Assembly (NCBI RefSeq): GCF_010692325.1 | Contig: NZ_JAAHHW010000026.1 | Span: 1 to 64,000 of the forward strand | Origin: Moorena sp. SIO3I8 | Lineage (GTDB): Bacteria; Cyanobacteriota; Cyanobacteriia; Cyanobacteriales; Coleofasciculaceae | Direction: 5' to 3' | DNA length: 64,000 nucleotides | Shown here: positions 24,871 to 33,670 of the stretch, one piece after another | Layout of the letters: each line of letters starts with the position of its first letter | How positions within the stretch are numbered: the first letter of the stretch is position 1 | Program-made: the position numbers and the translations under genes | Notes under the pieces: model-generated | Databases searched by the model: none | Told to the model about the DNA's origin: nothing | Seen by the model: only the letters and a program-made list of their open reading frames with translations

Positions 24871-27666
24871 ATGATTGGAATTGTGATTATCTCCCACAGT
24901 GCTAAGCTAGCCGCTGGGGTCAAGGAATTAGCTCAACAGATGGTTCAGACATCGGTACCGATTGCGATCGCAGCTGGTATGGATGACCCAGAAAATCCCT
25001 TTGGTACCGATGTGCTGCAAGTCCAAGCTGCCATTGAGTCTGTTTACTCCGATGCTGGGGTAGTGGTATTGATGGATCTAGGCAGTGCCGTGCTGAGTGC
25101 GGAAATGGCACTGGAGTTTCTGGATGAAGAGCAGAAACCCAAGGTAAGATTGTGCGAAGCGCCATTAGTGGAAGGTGCGATCGCAGCGGTTGTCCAAGCT
25201 GCGGCTGGTGCTGATATCGACCAAGTTATTGCTGAAGCTAGATCAGCCTTAACTGCTAAAGCCTCTCAGTTATCAGTTGTTGATAGTACACAACTTACCC
25301 ATTGCCCCCTAAATCCCCCAAACTTGGGGGACTTTGAGAATAGTGCCCCCCAGATTTGGGGGGTTAGGGGGGCAAAACCAACTAAACTTCCTAAGTCCTA
25401 TAGTACTGATAGTACTGAGAATAAATCAACCTCCAATTTTAAAGAGTCTACAATCCCAGCTTCTACAACCAAAGAAATCCATCTTACTGTCCAGAATCAA
25501 CAGGGAATTCATGCTCGTCCTGCTGCTCAATTTGTTACTACAGCTAATCGGTTTAACTGTGAAATAACCCTACAAAATATCACCAAAACTAGCAATATAG
25601 TTAATGGAAAAAGCATTAATAATGTGATGCTTTTAGGTATCCAACAGGGAGATGAAATAGTCATCAAAGCAGTAGGAGAAGATTCCGAATTAGCCTTGAT
25701 AGCGTTGCAGCAGCTAGTAGATAACAATTTTGGCGAAAAACTAGATAAACCAAAAGAAGACATCAACCAAGACTCTAACCCTTCCAGTAACCGATCCCTT
25801 GACCCTTCATCCGTCACACTTGATAGGTTAGTTGGAATTCCCGCTGCTGCTGGGATTGCTATCGGAGCGGTTATTGTCTACCAACCCAAACTTCCAGACA
25901 TTATTGAAGAGCAAACAGATAATCCTCAAGCGGAGTGGGAAACCCTACAACTTGCTATTAAAACAGCACAACAGCAACTTCAACACCTGATCAATACTGT
26001 TACTAACGATCAGGCAGATATTTTTCAGGCTCACTTGCTCTACTTAGAAGATCCAGCCCTAGTTAATAGAGCTTATCAGATTATAGTTGACCAGCATCTA
26101 TCAGCAGGGGCGGCTTGGAAAACTGTGATCGATGAAACCGTAGCAAATTACCAAACTCTGGAAGACTCCTACATGCAAGCTCGGGGAAATGATGTGATCG
26201 ATGTCGGCTGGCGAGTGTTGCGATTACTGACGAATAGGAAAGAAACCTGTCTAGATCAGGACTTACGCAAATGCCCCCTAAATCCCCCAATTCTGGGGGA
26301 CTTTGACATCATTACCCCTCCCGGTGCGCTTTCCGTTGGCGAATTAAATTCGCCACGGGTCGCACCGAAAAATTGGGGGGCAGGGGGGCAAAACCAACTA
26401 AACTTCGTAAGTCCTATAGAGTTTACTGAGCCTGGTATTCTGGTTGCTGCTGATTTAACCCCCTCTGAGGTCGCGCAACTAAATCCGATCCAAGTCCTAG
26501 GTATCTGTTGCGCTAGTGGAAGTGCTACAGCCCATAGTGCCCTGATCGCCAATATGCTCGGTATACCGATGGTGGTTGGTGTTGGTCAGGATCTGTTGTC
26601 GTTGCCAGCTGGTACGGAGTTGGCCATGGATGGGACAACCGGTCAAATTTGGGTAGAGCCTTCTGAGGAACAAAAGCAAGAATTACAGCTACAGAGCAAC
26701 AGTAAGGATGAATTACCTAGGGAGGTCATTACTCAAGATGGACACACAATTCCCTTGATGGCAAATGTTTTGGGAGAGGCTGATGCTAAATTGGCTCTCG
26801 ATTGTGGTGCTCAAGGGATAGGTTTACTTAGGACCGAGTTTCTTTATCTGGAACGCTTAACTATTCCGATGGAAGAAGAGCAGTTGGCAACCTATCAAGC
26901 CATTGCGGAAATTATGGGTACCCATCCCCTAACGATTCGTACTTTAGATATTGGCGGTGACAAGCCCATTCCCTTCCTGAATCTAGCTTCCTCTGATGCT
27001 CCCTCTGCTCCGCACACCCCAGAGCCTAACCCTTTCCTAGGATGGCGGGGAATTCGTCAGAGTTTGGATTGTCCAGAGATGCTCAAAATCCAACTGCGGG
27101 CGATTCTACGAGGGAGTTATGGACACAACATTAAGGTGATGTTTCCCATGGTTTCCTCAGTACAAGAGGTACGGGCTGCTAAGGAAATCCTAGCAGAGGC
27201 TAAAGCCGAGTTGCGCCAAGAAGGGTATAGTTTTAATGAACAGATGCCAGTGGGGATTATGGTAGAAGTCCCGGCAGCAGTAACCATGGCTGATCAGTTA
27301 GCGGCTGAAGTGGACTTTTTCAGCATTGGTACTAATGATTTGAGTCAATATGTAATGGCCGCTGACCGTACTAATCCCAAGGTGGCGAAGCTAGCTGATG
27401 CCCTTGAACCGGCTGTGCTACGGATGATTCACCAAACGGTAAGCGTTGCTCATCAAGCAGGGATTACAGTTAGTGTCTGTGGTCAGTTGGCATCGAATCC
27501 AGTAGGGATACCGATTTTATTAGGGTTAGGGGTGGATGAGTTGAGTGTGAATCCACCTGCGATCGCTACTGTGATTTCAGTTATTACACAGTTGAGTATC
27601 AACCAGGCCGAGATGCTTGCTGGTGAAGCGTTGCAGCTAGATTCGGCTCTTGCGGTTAGACAATAA
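24871..27666 (+). CDS. DhaM-HPr-Enzyme I fusion phosphotransferase
   Basis: Relays phosphate from PEP to dihydroxyacetone kinase. Domains in order from ATG 24871: EIIA-Man-like DhaM (1-130, phospho-His in IVIISHSAKLA); HPr (about 205-295, QGIHARPAA); EI N-terminal part (about 320-480); phosphohistidine domain (GSATAHSALI); PEP-binding barrel ending CGQLASNP. Two MITE-like sequences are read in frame: CPLNPPNLGDFENSAP in the DhaM-HPr linker, and about 53 residues between the EI helical and phosphohistidine domains. All catalytic residues remain and there is no stop, so function is plausible. dhaK and dhaL lie 6.4 kb downstream on the same strand. Confidence 0.92.
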   Translation: MIGIVIISHSAKLAAGVKELAQQMVQTSVPIAIAAGMDDPENPFGTDVLQVQAAIESVYSDAGVVVLMDLGSAVLSAEMALEFLDEEQKPKVRLCEAPLVEGAIAAVVQAAAGADIDQVIAEARSALTAKASQLSVVDSTQLTHCPLNPPNLGDFENSAPQIWGVRGAKPTKLPKSYSTDSTENKSTSNFKESTIPASTTKEIHLTVQNQQGIHARPAAQFVTTANRFNCEITLQNITKTSNIVNGKSINNVMLLGIQQGDEIVIKAVGEDSELALIALQQLVDNNFGEKLDKPKEDINQDSNPSSNRSLDPSSVTLDRLVGIPAAAGIAIGAVIVYQPKLPDIIEEQTDNPQAEWETLQLAIKTAQQQLQHLINTVTNDQADIFQAHLLYLEDPALVNRAYQIIVDQHLSAGAAWKTVIDETVANYQTLEDSYMQARGNDVIDVGWRVLRLLTNRKETCLDQDLRKCPLNPPILGDFDIITPPGALSVGELNSPRVAPKNWGAGGQNQLNFVSPIEFTEPGILVAADLTPSEVAQLNPIQVLGICCASGSATAHSALIANMLGIPMVVGVGQDLLSLPAGTELAMDGTTGQIWVEPSEEQKQELQLQSNSKDELPREVITQDGHTIPLMANVLGEADAKLALDCGAQGIGLLRTEFLYLERLTIPMEEEQLATYQAIAEIMGTHPLTIRTLDIGGDKPIPFLNLASSDAPSAPHTPEPNPFLGWRGIRQSLDCPEMLKIQLRAILRGSYGHNIKVMFPMVSSVQEVRAAKEILAEAKAELRQEGYSFNEQMPVGIMVEVPAAVTMADQLAAEVDFFSIGTNDLSQYVMAADRTNPKVAKLADALEPAVLRMIHQTVSVAHQAGITVSVCGQLASNPVGIPILLGLGVDELSVNPPAIATVISVITQLSINQAEMLAGEALQLDSALAVRQ
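25287..25402. mobile_element. MITE-like insertion, copy 1, inside DhaM-HPr-EI gene
   Basis: The segment has CCCCCTAAATCCCCC near its left end, a central GGGGGACTTTGA region, and GGGGGGCAAAACCAACTAAA then CTTCCTAAGTCCTAT at the right end. It is alike in order and sequence to the segment at 26257-26416, but its terminal repeats have decayed (CAACTTACCC versus AAGTCCTAT). It is read in frame as proline-rich linker between DhaM and HPr. Confidence 0.7.
26257..26416. mobile_element. MITE-like insertion, copy 2, inside DhaM-HPr-EI gene
   Basis: About 160 bp bounded by perfect 10-bp terminal inverted repeats AGGACTTACG (26258-26267) / CGTAAGTCCT (26406-26415). The outer sequence matches copy 1, and the terminal motif matches the solo hairpin at 17184-17227. 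A 44-bp palindrome (26323-26366) is nested in its centre. The whole element is open in the host gene's frame. Confidence 0.75.
26323..26366. repeat. 44-bp REP-like palindrome, copy 2, nested
   Basis: Same GGTGCG/CGCACC arms and GGCGAATTAAATTCGCC core as at 16525-16568. It is nested within MITE-like copy 2. The translated frame (GELNSPRVAP) is the same as the one open beside the SDR remnant. Confidence 0.8.
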
Positions 27667-27689
27667 TATATTAGACTTCTTGCAGAAGT

Positions 27690-27960
27690 CGGGAACAGGG
27701 AACAGGGAACAGGGAACAGTGGACAAGAATTGACGTGAACACTATCAGAAAAGTACTTTTGCCAGGTCGGTTTGAGTCTTGGCAGGAGTGATACAGCGCT
27801 ACGGGCAAGGCAAAAGGCAAAAGGCAACAGGCAACAGGCAACAGGCAACAGGCAACAGGCAAAAAAAAAGAGAGCCGTGTTACTGACTCTCTCGATCATC
27901 AGGGTGCATCTTATATTTCAAATATACCTGAGTAAATGAGGGGTGTCACCCCTCATTGCA
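27690..27960. repeat. Minisatellites and hairpins after the PTS fusion gene
   Basis: GGGAACAGGGAACAG units (27692-27720) and GGCAACAGGCAACAG units (27810-27862) are simple arrays. A minus-strand terminator-like hairpin, GAGAG/CTCTC with a run of nine T, spans about 27862-27895 but has no minus-strand gene before it. A perfect 11-bp inverted repeat, AATGAGGGGTG/CACCCCTCATT, occupies 27935-27957 and may terminate the plus-strand gene. Confidence 0.75.
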
Positions 27961-28075
27961 AAAATCAGCCAAATGGCTTAATTGGTAAGTTGTTACTGGT
28001 ATGCTGATCTGCCTGACAAGATGGGGATTGAGATTGGAACAGTTAAACTTAGGAAGCACTACCAAACCCAGACCT

Positions 28076-28759
28076 ATGTTCGAGCAACAACCACAAGGAC
28101 TACAGCAGAAGGTCAAACTTTTGGCATTGGAATCAATTCGCCAAGATAATCCATCTCAATGGTTTGACGTTTTATATTCCGAAGCGAATGGGGATTCGGG
28201 GCAAATACCTTGGGCGCGTAATACACCCCATCCCTATCTACAGGATTGGTTAGAGCATAATACACCCCAAGGGTCGGGTCGCTCTGCCCTAGTAGTTGGT
28301 TGTGGGTTAGGGGATGATGCGGAAGCGTTGGCGCAGCAGGGTTTCCAAGTAACTGCCTTTGATATTTCCCCGACTGCGATCGCATGGTGCCAAAACCGAT
28401 TTCCCGATTCCCAGGTCAAGTACCAAGTGGCGGATTTATTCGCCTTAGATCCAGCATGGCATCACAAATTTGATTTTGTCTTTGAATGCCGTAATATCCA
28501 AGCCTTACCCCTGAAGGTCCGGTCAACTGTTATGAATGCGATCGCATCCTTAGTTGCCCCAGGAGGAACCCTCTTAGTAATTACTCGGTTTCGGGATAGC
28601 GACACTGAACCAGATGGTCCCCCTTGGCCGTTGTCGGATACAGAACTAGCTTACTTTCAGGAATTGGGCTTAGTCGAAATTCATCGTGATACTGTCCCAG
28701 AATCAGAGGATGATCCGATTCAACGGTTACGCATTCAATATACTCGTCATGGTTCGTAA
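28076..28759 (+). CDS. Class I SAM-dependent methyltransferase, TPMT-like
   Basis: 227 residues from ATG 28076. The SAM site reads ALVVGCGLGDDAEALAQQGF, followed by VTAFDISPTAIAWC (acidic residue binding the ribose), and a FECRNIQALP segment. The PW(A/S)RNTPHP region upstream of motif I and the LLVITRFRD strand fit the thiopurine methyltransferase-like group. The substrate is not evident. An upstream ATG at 28001 would add 25 unlikely residues. The 3' end overlaps the Lin0512-type gene by 11 bases, so both are one transcript. Confidence 0.85.
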   Translation: MFEQQPQGLQQKVKLLALESIRQDNPSQWFDVLYSEANGDSGQIPWARNTPHPYLQDWLEHNTPQGSGRSALVVGCGLGDDAEALAQQGFQVTAFDISPTAIAWCQNRFPDSQVKYQVADLFALDPAWHHKFDFVFECRNIQALPLKVRSTVMNAIASLVAPGGTLLVITRFRDSDTEPDGPPWPLSDTELAYFQELGLVEIHRDTVPESEDDPIQRLRIQYTRHGS

Positions 28760-29114
28760 ACGCTTAATTATTGAAATGGGAATGGGAGTAGACCAACACG
28801 GTCAAGACCCAACCGTAGCAGCAGCAAGAGCTGTACGCAACGCTATTGCTCACAATGCCTTGCCTGGTGTTTGGGAAGTAGCTGGTTTAGAGCATCCCAA
28901 TCAAATGATAGTTGAAGTTCAAGTCGCCGTGCCTTACCCAGAGCAAGTCCGGGAAGATGAAGTACTGGCTGTACTCCCTTTCGGTCAGAAAACTCTATCC
29001 CTTGAGTCCGGTGGAATGGTAGTTCAAGGCAGGGCGATTCCAGAACTTAATGATAAAAATGATGAGATGCTGATTGCTGTTGCAGCGGTTACTGTTTTAG
29101 TCGATAGTGATTAG
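28749..29114 (+). CDS. Lin0512 family protein
   Basis: 121 residues starting MVRKRLIIEMGMGVDQHGQD, with AAARAVRNAIAHNALPG and a late GDxx-free IAVAAVTVLVD strand. This is the small, widespread Lin0512 family of unknown function. The start ATG 28749 lies within the end of the methyltransferase gene. The stop TAG is immediately followed by an AGCTATC heptamer array. Confidence 0.85.
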   Translation: MVRKRLIIEMGMGVDQHGQDPTVAAARAVRNAIAHNALPGVWEVAGLEHPNQMIVEVQVAVPYPEQVREDEVLAVLPFGQKTLSLESGGMVVQGRAIPELNDKNDEMLIAVAAVTVLVDSD

Positions 29115-29260
29115 CTAAGCTATCAGCTTAAGCGCTACGCGCACGCTACGCGAACAGCTATCAGCTATCAGCTATCAGCTATCAGCTATCAGCTATCAGC
29201 TATCAGTTATCAGCTATCAGTTATCAGCTATCAGCTATCAGCTATCAGCTATCAGCTATC
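29115..29260. repeat. AGCTATC heptamer minisatellite
   Basis: Begins at the stop codon of the Lin0512-type gene. After a short element related to the CGCTACGCGAAC repeat (29128-29157), the heptamer CTATCAG is repeated about fifteen times with occasional GTTATCAG variants. Confidence 0.9.
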
Positions 29261-29403
29261 AGCATACGGCGGTTTGCATAACGATCAGGTCAGGATTGTT
29301 TTACCTGATCCGAAGTTCCCTCTTCTCTCTTCCCTGTTCCCTGTTCCCTGTTCCCTAAAATCCAGAAATTTGTACCTAACTGAATTGCAAACCGCTGTAT
29401 GCT
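29261..29403. mobile_element. 143-bp MITE-like element with 18-bp terminal repeats
   Basis: AGCATACGGCGGTTTGCA (29261-29278) is the near-perfect reverse complement of TGCAAACCGCTGTATGCT (29386-29403). The interior includes a TTCCCTGTTCCCTG minisatellite and has no coding capacity. Size and terminal repeats fit a non-autonomous element. Its autonomous parent is not in the window. Confidence 0.65.
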
Positions 29404-29425
29404 TACATTCACCAACCCCTGTCGA

Positions 29426-29713
29426 TCAAGTCACCAATAAAACTTCAATAAAGCGATTCCAGGTCATCGCTTCTCCATTCATGCGACCATATAAAAAGTT
29501 CACTTCCTGTACACTAAGGGGTGATTCACCTACACTAACAAAAGCTAAATTCATTTCATCGATACTGATAGCATCATCCTGATTAGCATCAATTGGTATA
29601 AAATAAGTGATGAAGTCCTGATAGTGAGACATCAATCGTTGCTGACGCAATAACAATTCACCAAACTCACCTAGTAAAAGCCTTGGTAATTTCCGGCAAA
29701 ACTCGGAAGTTAT
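29426..29713 (-). pseudogene. EF-hand domain fragment
   Basis: The frame is open from 29713 and encodes ITSEFCRKLPRLLLGEFGEL and later a canonical EF-hand loop, DANQDDAISIDE, followed by a second, degenerate hand ending in FIEVLLVT. The first possible ATG is at 29656. Upstream the frame hits a stop at 29714, about where the IscB element's leader begins. In the minus-strand order it follows the truncated urea transporter, so it may be the EF-hand tail of that protein or a separate EF-hand gene that lost its 5' end. Confidence 0.6.
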
Positions 29714-29716
29714 TTA

Positions 29717-29918
29717 GCTAGGTTGCAGGCTAAGGATTAGTTTCCTACGTTGTTTTAGTCATGATACCTGGGAGTGACCTCCAGCTTCCAGCTCTATCGT
29801 CAACTATTAAGTTGAAGGCAAAATGTGTGGTTGACACGACAAGCTATTACAACATTGCCGTTCGCGCAAGCGTGTGCGAAGCACTCGGAAAACATAACCG
29901 ATTTGAGATGCACTAAAA
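29717..29918 (+). ncRNA. Candidate omega-RNA region of the IscB element
   Basis: IscB nucleases use a guide RNA transcribed from just upstream of their gene. The 200 bases before this iscB are non-coding and foldable: TCAAC/GTTGA around 29800-29815 and TTCGC/GCGAA at 29861-29880 with a G/C-rich loop, then CACTCGG near 29883. The guide would lie at the 5' side, taken from the flank. The exact ends cannot be set by eye. Confidence 0.4.
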
Positions 29919-31205
29919 ATGCAAAATTACGTATTTGTTATTGACACGAACAAACAACCATTAAATCCTGTCCACCCAAAGAAAGCTCGCCGCTTGCTAG
30001 ACAGAGGAAAAGCTGCTGTTTTTAGAATGTATCCATTTACGATCATCCTTAAGACTGCGATTCGGCAAAGCCGACGCTGCGCGAACGCGAATCCGACTAT
30101 CTCATTCTGTCAAATCAAAATAGATCCGGGAAGTAAAACCACTGGGTTTGCCTTAGTTCAAGACGATCAAGTTGTTTGGGCTATGGAACTAGAGCACAGG
30201 GGAGGATTAATAAAGAAAAAACTAGAATCCAGAAGTGCCGTTAGGCGTGGAAGACGTAATCGCAATACCCGCTATAGAAAACCAAGGTTTCTTAATCGCA
30301 GACGTCCGAAGGGTTGGATTGCTCCTAGCTTGGAGCACAGGGTCTTGACCACTGAAACCTGGGTGAAACGACTGATCAAGTTCTGTCCAGTCAATCAGAT
30401 CTGGATTGAAAGAGTTAAGTTTGATACCCAAAAAATGCAGAACCCTGAGATTAGTGGTATTGAGTACCAACAAGGGGAATTAGCTGGCTACGAAGTTAGA
30501 GAATATTTGTTATAAAAATGGGGAAGGGAATGTAGTTACTGTGGCCAAGAAAATGTCCCTTTACAGATAGAGCATATTTCCCCAAAGTCTAAAGGTGGAA
30601 GCGACCGAATTGGGAATCTTTGTCTGGCCTGTGAAAAATGCAATCAACGCAAAGGAAATAAACCCGTAGAGGAGTTTCTGAAAAAGAAGCCAAGTCTACT
30701 TCAAAAAATCAAAAACAAGGCAAAACAACCATTAAGGGATGCAGCAGCGGTAAATGCGACTCGGAACAAGATAGTGAAGGTACTTAAAGAAATAAAACCT
30801 GTAGTCACTGGCACGGGTGCTCAGACAAAATATAACCGAAATAGGTTGGGACTACCTAAGCAGCATTGGATTGATGCCGCTTGTGTTGGAGATATCAAAA
30901 CTTTGGTGTTAAAGACATCTCAACCACTGTTGGTTACCTGCAAAGGACAAGGAGGAAGGCAGAAAGCTGCACTGAACAAATATGGCTACCCCATTAGGTA
31001 CAACCCGTTGAAGCCTATTAAGGGGTGGTCCAGTGGCGATATAGCTAAAAACCTTTTGACGGGGGAGTTTGGAAGAGTTAACCCCAGGAGTAAAGGTAAC
31101 TCCTTTAATTACACAGTTCCCGGAAAAAAGGCGATAAACTTGCACCTCAAGAATTTACTCAGAGTTCACAGAAAGGACGGTTATACTTATGGCTTTTGCC
31201 GATGA
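29919..31205 (+). pseudogene. iscB: IscB RNA-guided nuclease, one in-frame stop
   Basis: IscB is the transposon-encoded ancestor of Cas9. Visible parts: the N-terminal PLMP-like region (VIDTNKQPLNPVHPKKARRL); RuvC-I IKIDPGSKTTGFALV; an Arg-rich bridge helix (RRGRRNRNTRYRKPR); RuvC-II WIERVKFD; HNH CSYCGQENVPLQIEHISPKS with a second Cys pair; and RuvC-III QHWIDAACVG. A TAA at 30513-30515 replaces the expected Glu (EYLL-stop-KWGRECSYCG), directly before HNH, and the frame then continues to TGA at 31203. A short palindromic repeat is inserted in frame at about 30057-30091. All catalytic residues survive. Without readthrough the product lacks HNH. Confidence 0.88.
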
Positions 31206-32097
31206 TTGCCGAAAACTGCCTGGGAGTAGTCCTCCTATTACGTCCAGCCGAGATGGTGTCAGAACGGATACCTACTATTAGCGCCGCCAGGGTACCGAAT
31301 ACTCCCCCCAATAATCCCACAGCTGCCCCAATCGGTGTACACCAGGCAACTGCGGCCAAGACCAGCACCCCAGCCACAAACTTGTCCATTAAAAACACCT
31401 GCCCAAACCCAATCGGCACCGAGGTGGCAAATTGCGACCAATTGATCGCTTCCAACATAGGTGGGGGAGTGGGCGTGGGCCCCAAGCTATAAACTGCTTG
31501 AGGCATCGAGAGGGCAATCACCAGAAATAACAGCGTTGCCGCAATAAAGGGCAAGGTTAGGGGGGGAAATTTCAGCTTGCTGGCAAACCAGACTCCGACG
31601 GTCTTGATCAGCAGAGTGGTAAGAGCAGAAAAGATGATAGCAGCGATGATCCAGAGGGGATTCCAGTTACCATTCCCGGATGCCCCAAACGTAGCAAGTG
31701 CTGCTCCGACTAAAATCCCGTTATAGCCAAAAATACCGTTGCGAAGACTATCGCGATTAAGATCAAGGAAGATGGCAGTTACGGTTGAAGCCACCACACC
31801 CACTACACTCATCACCCCTACCCAAGGTGACTCAATAAACAGTGCTATCAGAATCAATAAGCCACTGAGGGGGTTGTTGACAAAGATCACCTGGCCAATG
31901 CCACGCAAGTTGTAATTCAAAAAATCCCACAGAGGTTGATCGGCTAAGCGTTGATTGAGAGATGGCAATGTGCCTGCACCAGGTAGCAACCAGGGAAATA
32001 GCTTAGTCCGATGGGGTTTGAAAAGTACTAGGTTGGCAATTAGTTCATGGAGCGGTGAGGGGTCAGGGGTAGCTGGGGGAATAGAAGGTTTAATCAT
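31159..32097 (-). CDS. Urea transporter (UT/SLC14 family), C-terminus replaced
   Basis: A polytopic membrane channel for urea. The first half shows RGIGQVIFVNNPLSGLLILI and the NGIFGYNGILVGAALATF signature. The second half repeats the fold (SVPIGFGQVFLMDKFVAGVL). The second copy of the signature should follow LAALIVGIRSDTISAG, but near base 31243 the sequence changes to GRNRRTTPRQFSAIIGKSHK, which is antisense of the IscB element end. The last membrane segments are missing, so function is doubtful. The gene lies 64 bases after the EF-hand arginase on the same strand, where a urea exporter makes metabolic sense. Confidence 0.85.
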   Translation of the reverse strand: MIKPSIPPATPDPSPLHELIANLVLFKPHRTKLFPWLLPGAGTLPSLNQRLADQPLWDFLNYNLRGIGQVIFVNNPLSGLLILIALFIESPWVGVMSVVGVVASTVTAIFLDLNRDSLRNGIFGYNGILVGAALATFGASGNGNWNPLWIIAAIIFSALTTLLIKTVGVWFASKLKFPPLTLPFIAATLLFLVIALSMPQAVYSLGPTPTPPPMLEAINWSQFATSVPIGFGQVFLMDKFVAGVLVLAAVAWCTPIGAAVGLLGGVFGTLAALIVGIRSDTISAGRNRRTTPRQFSAIIGKSHKYNRPFCEL

Positions 32098-32161
32098 AGT
32101 TGAACAAGATAGCGGTTTTCAATATTAGGCTAAAAACCTCTATATTCATCTATATTCATTC

Positions 32162-33670
32162 TTATGCTTTCGGTGTTACTTCTAGGCGATTGGCAATGGC
32201 ATCCACTACAGTTTCAAAAATGCCCAGGGAGTTTTCCACCATGGTGTTGAGGGTATCGAGCAGGGGATTAATTTCACAGATTTCCCAACAACACACCCGT
32301 GGATCTTTAACCAAGGTTTCGTTGAGCAGACAGGCTTCCTTGACAAAAATCCCATTTGGAGCTGGGGTTCCCGTTCCCATACAAATTGTCGAGTCCATAC
32401 TATCGACGTCAAAGGTAACGTAAATCAGATCCACCCCTTCTAGCTTCTCTAAACACCGTTGGGCAACGACATCCGCACCCAAGGTACGAACGTGCTCACT
32501 GGTCATGTTTAGGATTTGGTGTGTTTCAATCAAGTGGTCTTCCGCCTCTTCCGTATCTCGTACCGCGACATACACCAAATCCTCAATGCTAAAATTCGCG
32601 CTATCTGCCAGCCCTAATTTTTGACACAGGTTCCAGAGTTTTACCGTGTCTGAGTCAAGCTCATTGATTTGCTTGGCCAGATTATCAGTGGCAGTCGCCA
32701 TCGCCACAGGCATCCCATGCATATTTCCCGATGGAGTCGTATAGGGAGAGTGAATATCAGCATGGGCATCAATCCAAACCACTCCCAGGCGATGATTCGG
32801 AAAGGCTTTTTTGATTCCGGCGATTATCCCTGCTGCCGTTGAATGATCGCCACCGAGTACCACTGGAAACAGCCCCTCCTTTAGGGTTTGGGCGACTACA
32901 TCGGTGGTTCGGCTCAGCACTTGGTATAGCTTGTGAATATACTTGGCGTACTGATGTTTGTGTCCCAGAGCATCTGCCCAATTTTCTGTTTGTACTCGTA
33001 AACTATCCAGACTCAACACACCATTGTGAGCATGCATCCGTGCCGCCTGTTTTTGGATGGCAGCTTCTCTCAAAGCAGCAGTTCCCATGGATTGACCGCG
33101 CGTTCCCGCTCCTAATTCCGAATCAACTTCAATCAGCGCAATTGAGGAAAATTTTTCGACTTTTTGGTACTGAAGTAAAATCTTTTTGAAACTGCGTAAG
33201 CCTGCGATCGAAATCTTCAGAGCCGATTCATAAGTCTGAGTGGCAATAAACTCTTCAAAATCAATTTCGCCATCTCCATTTAAATCAGCTTTTCTCACCA
33301 AGGCAGCAATTTATGAATCAGTTACGGTCGTGTTGAAGCAACGGATAATCTGGGTGAATTCGTCAATCGATAACTTGCCACTACCATCAACATCAATCAG
33401 TTCAAACACCTGTCGTAGATCAGCCCTAATATCGAGATCTTGGCGGTTTACCATCCACTCCATAAAGGCCTCCCGTGTCACAACATCATCTTTGTTGAGC
33501 AGATTGAAAAGATTGGTTCGGTCTTGAAGGGAAATGCCTTGTCCCAGAATCTCTAGAGCATCGATGATCTCCTGACGACTGATGAATCCATCACCATTGG
33601 CATCAAACAACTGGAAGACCTGGTCAAATTCTGCATATCGTTGAGATGACATTGGTTTGGTTATGGTCAT
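32162..33670 (-). pseudogene. Calmodulin-like EF-hand domain fused to arginase, one in-frame stop
   Basis: The frame runs 503 codons with a single TAA at 33313-33311. Before it are EF-hand loops DANGDGFISRQE and DVDGSGKLSIDE with a degenerate hand between. After it the frame continues with a fourth loop, DLNGDGEIDFEE, then arginase: GGDHSTAAG, WIDAHADIHSP and TFDVDSMDS supply the manganese ligands. An intact protein would hydrolyse arginine to ornithine and urea, plausibly under calcium control. The stop probably replaces GAA (TDS-E-IAALVRKAD). The arginase part could be made alone from TTG 33301 or GTG 33298. The urea transporter gene follows. Confidence 0.88.

Noticed and set aside
27483-27899. 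Minus-strand frame with Cys/Leu-rich repeats after the PTS gene
   Set aside because: It is antisense to the PTS gene end and to GGCAACAG minisatellites. The CCLLPVA repeats are repeat translation.
29915-31205. IscB as Cas9 or part of a CRISPR locus
   Set aside because: Size, N-terminal region and absence of REC lobe, cas genes and repeat-spacer array fit a stand-alone IscB element.
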